A DNA stretch of 5,041 nucleotides from Clostridia bacterium (GTDB lineage Bacteria > Bacillota > Clostridia > Christensenellales > UBA1242): the NCBI GenBank assembly GCA_900768425.1, contig CAAGCR010000082.1:1-5041 (forward strand), read 5' to 3'. The notes under the pieces are model-generated. The model saw only the letters and a list, made by a program, of their open reading frames with translations, did no database searches and was not told the origin of the DNA. Numbering within the stretch: position 1 is the stretch's first letter; each line of letters opens with the position of its first letter. The position numbers and the translations under genes were made by a program. Positions 1 through 5,041 of this stretch are shown here, one piece after another.

Positions 1-611
1 ATGTTGTAGTAGTTGACTCTGTTGCTGCCTTAACTCCAAAAGCCGAAATTGATGGTGATATGGGGGACCAACATATGGGTTTACAAGCAAGACTTATGAG
101 TCAAGCAATGCGTAAAATTGCCGGTATAGCAAACAAAAGTAAAACTTGTATTATTTTCATCAACCAACTTCGTGAAAAAATCGGCGTAATGTTTGGTAAT
201 CCAGAAACAACTGCTGGAGGTAAAGCATTAAAATTCTATGCGAGCATAAGAATTGATATTCGTAGAGTAGATGCAATTAAAGATGGTGCAAACATTATAG
301 GTAACAAAACACGTGCTAAAATAGTTAAAAATAAGCTAGCCCCACCATTCAAAACTGTTGAATTTGATATTATGTATGGTGAAGGTATATCTAAAATTGG
401 TTCAACTCTTGATATGGCAATAGAACTTAACATAATTCAAAAAACAGGTTCTTGGTTCTCATATAATGATGAAAAAATTGCTCAAGGTAAAGAGAATTGC
501 AAACAATACTTAAAAGAACATAAAGAAATTTATGATGAAATTGAAAATAAAGTACGTGAAAGAATAGCAAATGGAGATAAACTTCCAGAAGAACCGATGA
601 CGGATGACTAA
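1..611 (+). CDS. recA: RecA recombinase, C-terminal part (5' end outside window)
   Basis: RecA forms ATP-dependent filaments on single-stranded DNA, drives strand exchange and triggers LexA cleavage in the SOS response. The frame is open from position 3, with bases 1-2 ending a split codon, and gives about 202 residues. The Walker B strand VVVVDS is at the very start, followed by the loop L1 region (PKAEIDGDMGDQHMG), the FINQ segment with the ATP-sensing Gln, and loop L2 (MFGNPETTAGGKALKFY). The C-terminal domain follows (VKNKLAPPFK, then YGEGISKIG) and ends in a short acidic tail, EEPMTDD, before TAA. About 140 N-terminal residues, including Walker A, lie outside the window. An internal ATG at 60 is not the real start, because conserved RecA sequence continues upstream of it. 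No recX follows on this strand; a terminator comes about 40 bases after the stop. The identification is very secure from motif order and near-continuous similarity to known RecA proteins. Confidence 0.98.
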   Translation, partial: VVVVDSVAALTPKAEIDGDMGDQHMGLQARLMSQAMRKIAGIANKSKTCIIFINQLREKIGVMFGNPETTAGGKALKFYASIRIDIRRVDAIKDGANIIGNKTRAKIVKNKLAPPFKTVEFDIMYGEGISKIGSTLDMAIELNIIQKTGSWFSYNDEKIAQGKENCKQYLKEHKEIYDEIENKVRERIANGDKLPEEPMTDD

Positions 612-645
612 TAAATAAACATTTATAATTTAAAATTTAATAATT

Positions 646-694
646 AAAAACAAGACAAATCTGTTCTAAATGTAACATTTTTGTCTTATTTTTT
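646..694. terminator. Bidirectional hairpin terminator between recA and the PBP gene
   Basis: A perfect 8-bp arm AAGACAAA (652-659) pairs with TTTGTCTT (680-687). Inside it, after a 2x2 internal loop, TGTT (662-665) pairs with AACA (674-677) around an 8-base loop. On the + strand the stem is followed by ATTTTTT (688-694), as expected of an intrinsic terminator for recA. On the - strand the complement of the A run 646-650 supplies five T residues after the stem, so it can also end the PBP transcript arriving from the right. The stem is AT-rich and therefore modest. Its place between convergent genes, 40 bases after the recA stop and about 90 bases after the PBP stop, supports the call. Confidence 0.8.
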
Positions 695-775
695 ATAATA
701 TTAAGAAACAAAAGTGGACTTTGTGTTTGCAAAAAACTACACATAAATTGTCACACATATATATCATATTGTTTG

Positions 776-2989
776 TCATTTACTATAATACAAATCTATA
801 AAATTGCTTTCTCCCGACTCATATATATTATTATTCTTATAATCTCTAATTTTTGCCTTAACATAGTACCTACACAACTTGTTTGGAGGTTGACTAATAT
901 TAAAACATACTTCACCTCTTTTATCGTTTATTTCTCCAATTTTAATTTCTTTACTATTTTCAATTCTGTAAATGTAATATGTATTATATATTTCCGCCTT
1001 AAAAGATATTATTGCAACACCATTTAAAACCTTTCCCTTTATTGTAATCGGTTCAGTTGTAATTGAATGTGTCATATTTGTTTTAGGAATATTAAAACGA
1101 GAAAAATAGGCCTTTTCGCGGTATCTTTCCGGCAGTAAATTATTCGCTTTGTAAATAATATGTTCATCATCGCGTGCAAGTGTGTCAATATCTAATTCTA
1201 AAATTGATGATGGTACTACAAAATTTTTTGGCTTGTTTGTACTATAAATATTATTCAGATATTTTTTGACATACTCTGTTGGTGTGCCACCACCAACTAT
1301 ATCAATAGGTGAGTTATCAATATTTCCAATCCAACAACCAACCACATCTTCGGTTGTGTAACTTATATTATATGCATCTAAATTCTTTTTAGATATTGAT
1401 GATGTACCAGTTTTAGACGCAACATAAAAATTTAAGTCGCTTAATCTTTTAGCTGTTCCTTTTTTAGAGCAAGTGTGGAGCATATCCGTAACTAAATAAG
1501 CTGTATCATCTCTAAAAATGTTTTTTTCTGTTGTATTATTCTTGTATATTACCTTACCATTATTATCCAAAATGTAATTAATAAAGCAAGACTTAATATA
1601 TTTTCCATTATTGGCTAAGGTTTGATAGCAGTTTGTCAGGTCTTTTAAAGTCATACCATAAGTCATCCCACCTAATGCCAAAGCAAGATTGTCATCTTTC
1701 TCATCAAAGGATATATTTTGTCGTAATAGGTAACTTTTGGCTTTATCTATGCCAACATAACTTAAAATTTTTACCGCCGGAATATTATATGAGTTACTTA
1801 GAGCTTCTTTTGCACTAACATAGCCATGTTCCTTTTCACCTATATTTTTAGGCTCATAACCATTAATTGATACATTTTCATCTAATATTACAGTGCTAGG
1901 TGAGATGATGTTCTCATTTATCGCAGGTGCATACACTAAAATGGGTTTTATTGCAGATGCTGGTTGGCGTTTAATACTTATCATAGGCAAATTACCTTTT
2001 TCTGAATATGCTTCAACAACACCGGTATCAGTCTTTAAAGAAATCATAGAGCAGTTGGCATTAAGACTGTTACTTATACTATTTTTAAGCGCATTTTGTT
2101 TATCTTTATCCATATAAGTAAAAATTCTATACCCACCCAATGCAAGGTGTTTTTCCGGTATTTTTAATATATCTTGTGCTTCTTTTATTGCCGACTTTGT
2201 GTATGAATCCATCTCGCAAGAACTATCATTTATAAGTATATTGGTCTCTTTATTTTTTGCATTTTCATATTCAGCACTGCTTATTTTGTTGTCATTTAAC
2301 ATTTCTTTTAGAACAAGATTTCTTCTTTTTATACTGTTTTCATAATTCTTTATCGGATGGTATTTATTAGGAGATTTTATAATACCGGCAAGCATAGCAC
2401 TTTCATCTAATGTGAGTTTACTTACTGGTTTAGAAAAATAGTGCTCACTTGCATTTTGTATTCCATAGCAATCATCACCAAAATATATAACATTAAGGTA
2501 GTACTCCAAAATTTCTTCCTTTGAAAAGTTTTTCTCTAATTCGTATGTTAGTTTAATCTCGTTAATTTTCCTTTTTATTGACTTTTCACTTGTAAGGTGA
2601 GTGTTTTTTATTAATTGTTGCGATATAGTTGAAGCCCCTTCTTTAAAACTAAACGAAGATAAATTTTTTGCCGTTGCAGCGACTATTCTCTTATAGTTAA
2701 CACCTTTATGCTTATAAAATTGCTTGTCTTCAATACTAATAAAGCACTCTTGCGTTTGCATAGGTATTTGATTTAATTTTACAAAATCGCCATTAATATA
2801 TGTATGTTCAAGCGGTCTATTTTGATTGTCATAAACATTTATTATTAGGTTTGAATTTGTAATTTTATCTTTATTAAACTTTACAGGAGAAAACACAAAA
2901 GAAAAACCAAGATAAAACAAAACAAAAGCAATTAAAATAGTACTGCTTATAATACTTACTTTAAAAAACTTTTTCCAAAACTTTCTCAT
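776..2989 (-). CDS. Class A penicillin-binding protein (bifunctional GT51 transglycosylase / DD-transpeptidase)
   Basis: This 737-residue membrane-anchored enzyme polymerises lipid II into glycan strands and cross-links the stem peptides outside the membrane. A basic N-terminus (MRKFWKKFFK) precedes one membrane segment at about 11-33. The GT51 domain spans about 65-235: IEDKQFYKHKG with catalytic Glu87, GASTISQQLIKN at 118-129, RKINE with the probable second Glu144, then YGIQNASEHYFSK and LDESAMLAGIIKSPNKYHP. The transpeptidase domain spans about 290-580: SAIK with nucleophile Ser345 and Lys348, SYN at 400-402, and KTGT at 526-529. All key residues are present. About 100 further residues (roughly 635-737) form a beta-rich tail resembling an Ig/fibronectin-III-type accessory domain; that part is inference. 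The start is fixed: an in-frame TAA lies two codons upstream (2993-2995), and later starts would lose the membrane anchor. No Shine-Dalgarno sequence is visible. The gene is monocistronic, convergent with recA and divergent from miaB. It resembles PBP1A/PonA, but I give no symbol because paralogues cannot be told apart here. Confidence 0.95.
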   Translation of the reverse strand: MRKFWKKFFKVSIISSTILIAFVLFYLGFSFVFSPVKFNKDKITNSNLIINVYDNQNRPLEHTYINGDFVKLNQIPMQTQECFISIEDKQFYKHKGVNYKRIVAATAKNLSSFSFKEGASTISQQLIKNTHLTSEKSIKRKINEIKLTYELEKNFSKEEILEYYLNVIYFGDDCYGIQNASEHYFSKPVSKLTLDESAMLAGIIKSPNKYHPIKNYENSIKRRNLVLKEMLNDNKISSAEYENAKNKETNILINDSSCEMDSYTKSAIKEAQDILKIPEKHLALGGYRIFTYMDKDKQNALKNSISNSLNANCSMISLKTDTGVVEAYSEKGNLPMISIKRQPASAIKPILVYAPAINENIISPSTVILDENVSINGYEPKNIGEKEHGYVSAKEALSNSYNIPAVKILSYVGIDKAKSYLLRQNISFDEKDDNLALALGGMTYGMTLKDLTNCYQTLANNGKYIKSCFINYILDNNGKVIYKNNTTEKNIFRDDTAYLVTDMLHTCSKKGTAKRLSDLNFYVASKTGTSSISKKNLDAYNISYTTEDVVGCWIGNIDNSPIDIVGGGTPTEYVKKYLNNIYSTNKPKNFVVPSSILELDIDTLARDDEHIIYKANNLLPERYREKAYFSRFNIPKTNMTHSITTEPITIKGKVLNGVAIISFKAEIYNTYYIYRIENSKEIKIGEINDKRGEVCFNISQPPNKLCRYYVKAKIRDYKNNNIYESGESNFIDLYYSK

Positions 2990-3017
2990 TGTTTATATTG
3001 TTTGTATTGTTACAAAA

Positions 3018-3023
3018 ATTATA
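3018..3023 (-). promoter_or_regulatory. Predicted -10 box of the PBP promoter
   Basis: On the - strand this reads TATAAT, a perfect sigma-A -10 hexamer, preceded by TTG. It lies about 28 bases upstream of the PBP ATG, giving a leader of roughly 20 nt. No good -35 is found at 16-19 bases; the best is TTCATT at 3043-3048, with 3 of 6 matches. A TTGTCA at 3051-3056 is too far away (27 bases). In an AT-rich gap a TATAAT can arise by chance, so position is the main support. Confidence 0.5.
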
Positions 3024-3135
3024 CAATATCATTTTTTTATAAAATGAATATGACAAATAAGTGTAGTAAGGGGAGATTTTTTTGTTATTTTGGATAATAT
3101 TGAATAAAAATATAGCAATTTTAATTTTTTTGTTG

Positions 3136-3141
3136 TATAAT
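3136..3141 (+). promoter_or_regulatory. Predicted -10 box of the miaB-mutS promoter
   Basis: A perfect TATAAT preceded by TTG lies 17 bases before the miaB ATG, in the divergent intergenic region. The -35 region at 3113-3118 (TAGCAA) is weak. If this box is used, the transcript would begin near 3147-3149, leaving a leader of only about 10-12 nt with the GGAG ribosome-binding site at its extreme 5' end. A second, poorer -10 (GATAAT, 3093-3098) lies further upstream and would give a more ordinary leader. Confidence 0.4.
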
Positions 3142-3148
3142 TCATATT

Positions 3149-3152
3149 GGAG
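3149..3152 (+). promoter_or_regulatory. miaB ribosome-binding site (decides the start codon)
   Basis: GGAG is followed by six bases (ATTTTT) and then ATG at 3159, a normal SD spacing. An in-frame TTG at 3147 would put the start codon on top of this SD and has no SD of its own. The ATG at 3159 also places the conserved TFGCQMN motif at residues 7-13, where MiaB-family proteins normally have it. Confidence 0.75.
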
Positions 3153-3158
3153 ATTTTT

Positions 3159-4283
3159 ATGTTTTATACAATTGTTACTTTTGGATGTCAAATGAATGTC
3201 CACGAATCTGAGAAAATAGCAGGGATGCTCGAAAATATGGGTTATGCCCCAACCGAGGACAAAGAAAAAGCAGATATTATAGTTTTTAACACTTGTGCAA
3301 TAAGAGAAGGTGCAGAAGATAGAGCCTTAGGGAATATAGGTAATTTAAAGAAAATGAAAAAGGCGAATCCTAATAAAATTATCGCCGTTGCAGGATGTAT
3401 GACTCAGCAAAAACAAGTAGCTGAAAAGTTATTTAAAACTTTTCCTTTTATAGATATAATAGTTGGTACTCACAATCTATACGAATTGCCAACCTTAATT
3501 AACAAGAAGATAAACGAGCATAAGCGAACATTAGAGAACATTGAACAAGCAGATATAAATGAAAATGTACCAGTAACCCGTACTAGCGGTGAAAATGCGT
3601 GGGTTAATATAATGTACGGCTGTAATAACTTTTGTTCTTATTGTATTGTCCCATATGTTAGGGGGAGAGAAGTTAGCCGTAAAAAAACCGATATTATTAA
3701 CGAATGCAAACAGGTACTTGCAAGTGGCAAATATAAACAAATAACACTTTTAGGACAAAATGTTAATTCATATTGCAATCCTGAAAATAATTCAAACTTT
3801 GCTGACCTACTAAAATCTATATGCGAACTAGATGGCGACTTTAAATTAACCTTTATGACAAGTCATCCAAAAGATATTTCAGATGAAGTTATAGACATTT
3901 TAGCAAGCGAGCCTAAAATTTTAAAAGAATTGCATTTACCAGTTCAAAGCGGTAGTACAAAAATACTAAAAGCAATGAATAGAAAATACACTCGTGAGCA
4001 TTACATTGGTATAGTTGATAAATTAAAGGCTAAAATACCGAATATTAGACTTACAACTGACATCATAGTTGGTTTTCCCGGAGAAACGGAAGATGATTTC
4101 GAAGATACTTGCTCTCTTGTAAGATATGTCAAATATGATGGTATATTCGCGTTTATGTATTCAAAAAGAAGTGGAACTATTGCCGAAAAAATGCCAGACC
4201 AAATACCTGATGAAATTAAAAATTTTAGAGTAAACAAAATATTACAATTAGAAAAAGAGATACAAAAAGAAAAAGGAATATAA
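3159..4283 (+). CDS. miaB: tRNA-2-methylthio-N6-dimethylallyladenosine synthase MiaB, lacking the C-terminal TRAM domain
   Basis: MiaB is a cytoplasmic radical-SAM enzyme with two [4Fe-4S] clusters. It adds a methylthio group to i6A37 of tRNAs that read UNN codons, giving ms2i6A. The N-terminal methylthiotransferase domain (about 1-120) has the three cluster cysteines Cys10 (TFGCQMN), Cys46 (NTCAIREG) and Cys80 (AGCMTQQ). The radical-SAM domain (about 140-350) has CNNFCSYC with Cys155, Cys159 and Cys162, then HLPVQSGS near 259 and GFPGET near 305. TFGCQMN and NTCAIRE favour MiaB over RimO or MtaB. The family usually has about 430-470 residues and a C-terminal TRAM domain. Here the protein has 374 residues and stops at KEIQKEKGI, just where TRAM should begin. 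mutS starts one base after the stop, so no TRAM remnant lies downstream. The catalytic parts look intact, so I call it a gene rather than a pseudogene. ATG at 3159 is chosen on its GGAG site. Probably co-transcribed with mutS. Confidence 0.93.
   Translation: MFYTIVTFGCQMNVHESEKIAGMLENMGYAPTEDKEKADIIVFNTCAIREGAEDRALGNIGNLKKMKKANPNKIIAVAGCMTQQKQVAEKLFKTFPFIDIIVGTHNLYELPTLINKKINEHKRTLENIEQADINENVPVTRTSGENAWVNIMYGCNNFCSYCIVPYVRGREVSRKKTDIINECKQVLASGKYKQITLLGQNVNSYCNPENNSNFADLLKSICELDGDFKLTFMTSHPKDISDEVIDILASEPKILKELHLPVQSGSTKILKAMNRKYTREHYIGIVDKLKAKIPNIRLTTDIIVGFPGETEDDFEDTCSLVRYVKYDGIFAFMYSKRSGTIAEKMPDQIPDEIKNFRVNKILQLEKEIQKEKGI
4272..4277 (+). promoter_or_regulatory. mutS ribosome-binding site inside the end of miaB
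   Basis: AAAGGA lies seven bases before the mutS ATG, at a normal SD distance, and overlaps the last codons of miaB. Together with the single base between miaB stop and mutS start, this points to one mRNA and probable translational coupling. Any TRAM-coding segment would have to lie where this signal and mutS now are. Confidence 0.7.
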
Positions 4284-4284
4284 A

Positions 4285-5041
4285 ATGACTAGTAAAGTAC
4301 AAAGGAAAGAAAATGAACCAACCGAGATGATGAGACGCTATTTGGCAACTAAAGACAAGTATAAAGATAGCATATTGTTTTATCGCTTAGGTGATTTTTA
4401 CGAGATGTTTTTTGATGATGCAGTTGAAATGTCAAGAGTTTTAGATTTAACTCTTACAGGTAAAGATTGCGGACTCAAAGAAAGAGCCCCTATGTGCGGT
4501 ATACCATATCATGCTGCTGAAAATTATATCAGTAAATTGATAAGTCTTGGTTATAAAGTAGCCATTTGTGAACAATTAACCGAAGCTCAAAAGAACAAAA
4601 AAGAACTTGTTGAAAGAGATGTTGTAAGAGTTATCACCCCTGGTACTGTTATAGATGAAGGTGTAATAGATGAAAAGTATAATAACTATATAGTTTCTAT
4701 ATACCAAAGAAATTATCATATAGGTGTTGCTCTTTGCGAATTATCAACCGGTGAGTTTGTTATTTCTGATTATGATGGCGAAGATGCTTTCAATAACTTA
4801 AACGACTTTTTAATTCGTTATATGCCAGCAGAAGTAATTACTAATAACAACTACGAACTAGACAAGTTACTTTCCTGTGTTAAATTAAATGTTATGCCCA
4901 AATTTAATAGTTATAATGAAGAAAAATATACCAAAAATTCGGTGGAAGATTATTTAAGTAAATATTTTGGCATAAATTACGCAAGTGTATATGATGTTAA
5001 AAATATGGATTTCGGACAAATTGCCGGTGGTGCTTTGCTTG
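4285..5041 (+). CDS. mutS: DNA mismatch repair protein MutS, N-terminal part (3' end outside window)
   Basis: MutS recognises mismatches and small loops in DNA and, with ATP, recruits MutL to start repair. The window holds 252 codons plus one base of a protein that is normally about 850-900 residues. Domain I, the mismatch-binding domain (about 10-125), carries the Phe-x-Glu mismatch wedge in GDFYEMF (Phe38, Glu40). It also has LTLTGKDCG, RAPMCGIPYHAAENYI and GYKVAICEQ, and ends in VVRVITPGTVID. The connector domain II begins near 134 with YNNYIVSIY and HIGVALCELSTGEF. The last visible residues (FGQIAGGALL) match the approach to the lever domain III. The ATPase domain lies outside the window. 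The start at 4285 has an AAAGGA site inside miaB and a sensible N-terminus before MMRRYLATKDKY. The reading frame is unbroken. In Bacillota mutL often follows, but that cannot be seen here. Confidence 0.97.
   Translation, partial: MTSKVQRKENEPTEMMRRYLATKDKYKDSILFYRLGDFYEMFFDDAVEMSRVLDLTLTGKDCGLKERAPMCGIPYHAAENYISKLISLGYKVAICEQLTEAQKNKKELVERDVVRVITPGTVIDEGVIDEKYNNYIVSIYQRNYHIGVALCELSTGEFVISDYDGEDAFNNLNDFLIRYMPAEVITNNNYELDKLLSCVKLNVMPKFNSYNEEKYTKNSVEDYLSKYFGINYASVYDVKNMDFGQIAGGALL

Noticed and set aside
236..433. 65-codon - strand frame within recA
   Set aside because: It is antisense to highly conserved RecA sequence and shows no motif or ribosome-binding site.
696..775. Possible regulatory RNA or extra gene between the terminator and the PBP stop
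   Set aside because: Only AT-rich sequence with weak short repeats; no ORF, promoter pair or stable fold could be supported.
773..2117. Open frames on the + strand within the PBP gene (773-1027, 1633-1818, 1893-2117)
   Set aside because: All lie antisense to a well-supported PBP coding region, have no family motifs, and arise as shadows of its codons.
3051..3056. TTGTCA (- strand) as the -35 of the PBP promoter
   Set aside because: It is 27 bases from the TATAAT box, far beyond the 16-19 base spacing sigma-A promoters need.
3147..3149. TTG as the miaB start
   Set aside because: It overlaps the GGAG that serves the ATG at 3159, lacks its own SD, and adds only four non-conserved residues.
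2961..3203. 80-codon open frame on the - strand across the divergent gap
   Set aside because: It starts inside miaB, overlaps the PBP start in another frame, is low-complexity (Asn, Lys, Ile, Tyr) and has no recognisable motif. It is best explained by AT-rich DNA.
3531..4237. Open frames on the - strand within miaB (3531-3740 and 4001-4237)
   Set aside because: They are antisense to conserved radical-SAM sequence and have no independent support.

Overview
The window is AT-rich and densely coded, with Gram-positive-style ribosome-binding sites and proteins that read like low-GC Bacillota, most likely an uncultured or gut-type Clostridia lineage. This placement rests on protein flavour (RecA, MutS and MiaB motifs) and base composition only; no search was run. 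The standard genetic code works throughout. I see no mobile element, CRISPR array, tRNA or rRNA.

Layout: (1) positions 1-611, + strand, the 3' part of recA, cut by the window edge. (2) 612-775, a convergent intergenic gap with a hairpin terminator at 646-694 that can work in both directions. (3) 776-2989, - strand, a complete class A penicillin-binding protein with glycosyltransferase and transpeptidase domains. (4) 2990-3158, a divergent intergenic region with a TATAAT box facing each way. (5) 3159-4283, + strand, a miaB-type tRNA methylthiotransferase. (6) 4285 to the window end, + strand, the 5' part of mutS. It begins one base after the miaB stop, and its ribosome-binding site lies inside the end of miaB.

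Functionally this is housekeeping: recombinational repair (RecA), cell-wall synthesis (PBP), tRNA modification (MiaB) and mismatch repair (MutS). miaB followed by mutS is a familiar Bacillota gene order and looks like one transcription unit. The PBP gene sits between recA and miaB-mutS on the opposite strand and is transcribed alone.

The most notable point is that MiaB ends after about 374 residues, at the junction where the C-terminal TRAM RNA-binding domain normally begins, and mutS follows at once. I found no clear sign of a novel multi-gene system. Lesser points are an SD-less PBP start, a very short predicted miaB leader, and a possible small hydrophobic ORF with a strong SD upstream of miaB.
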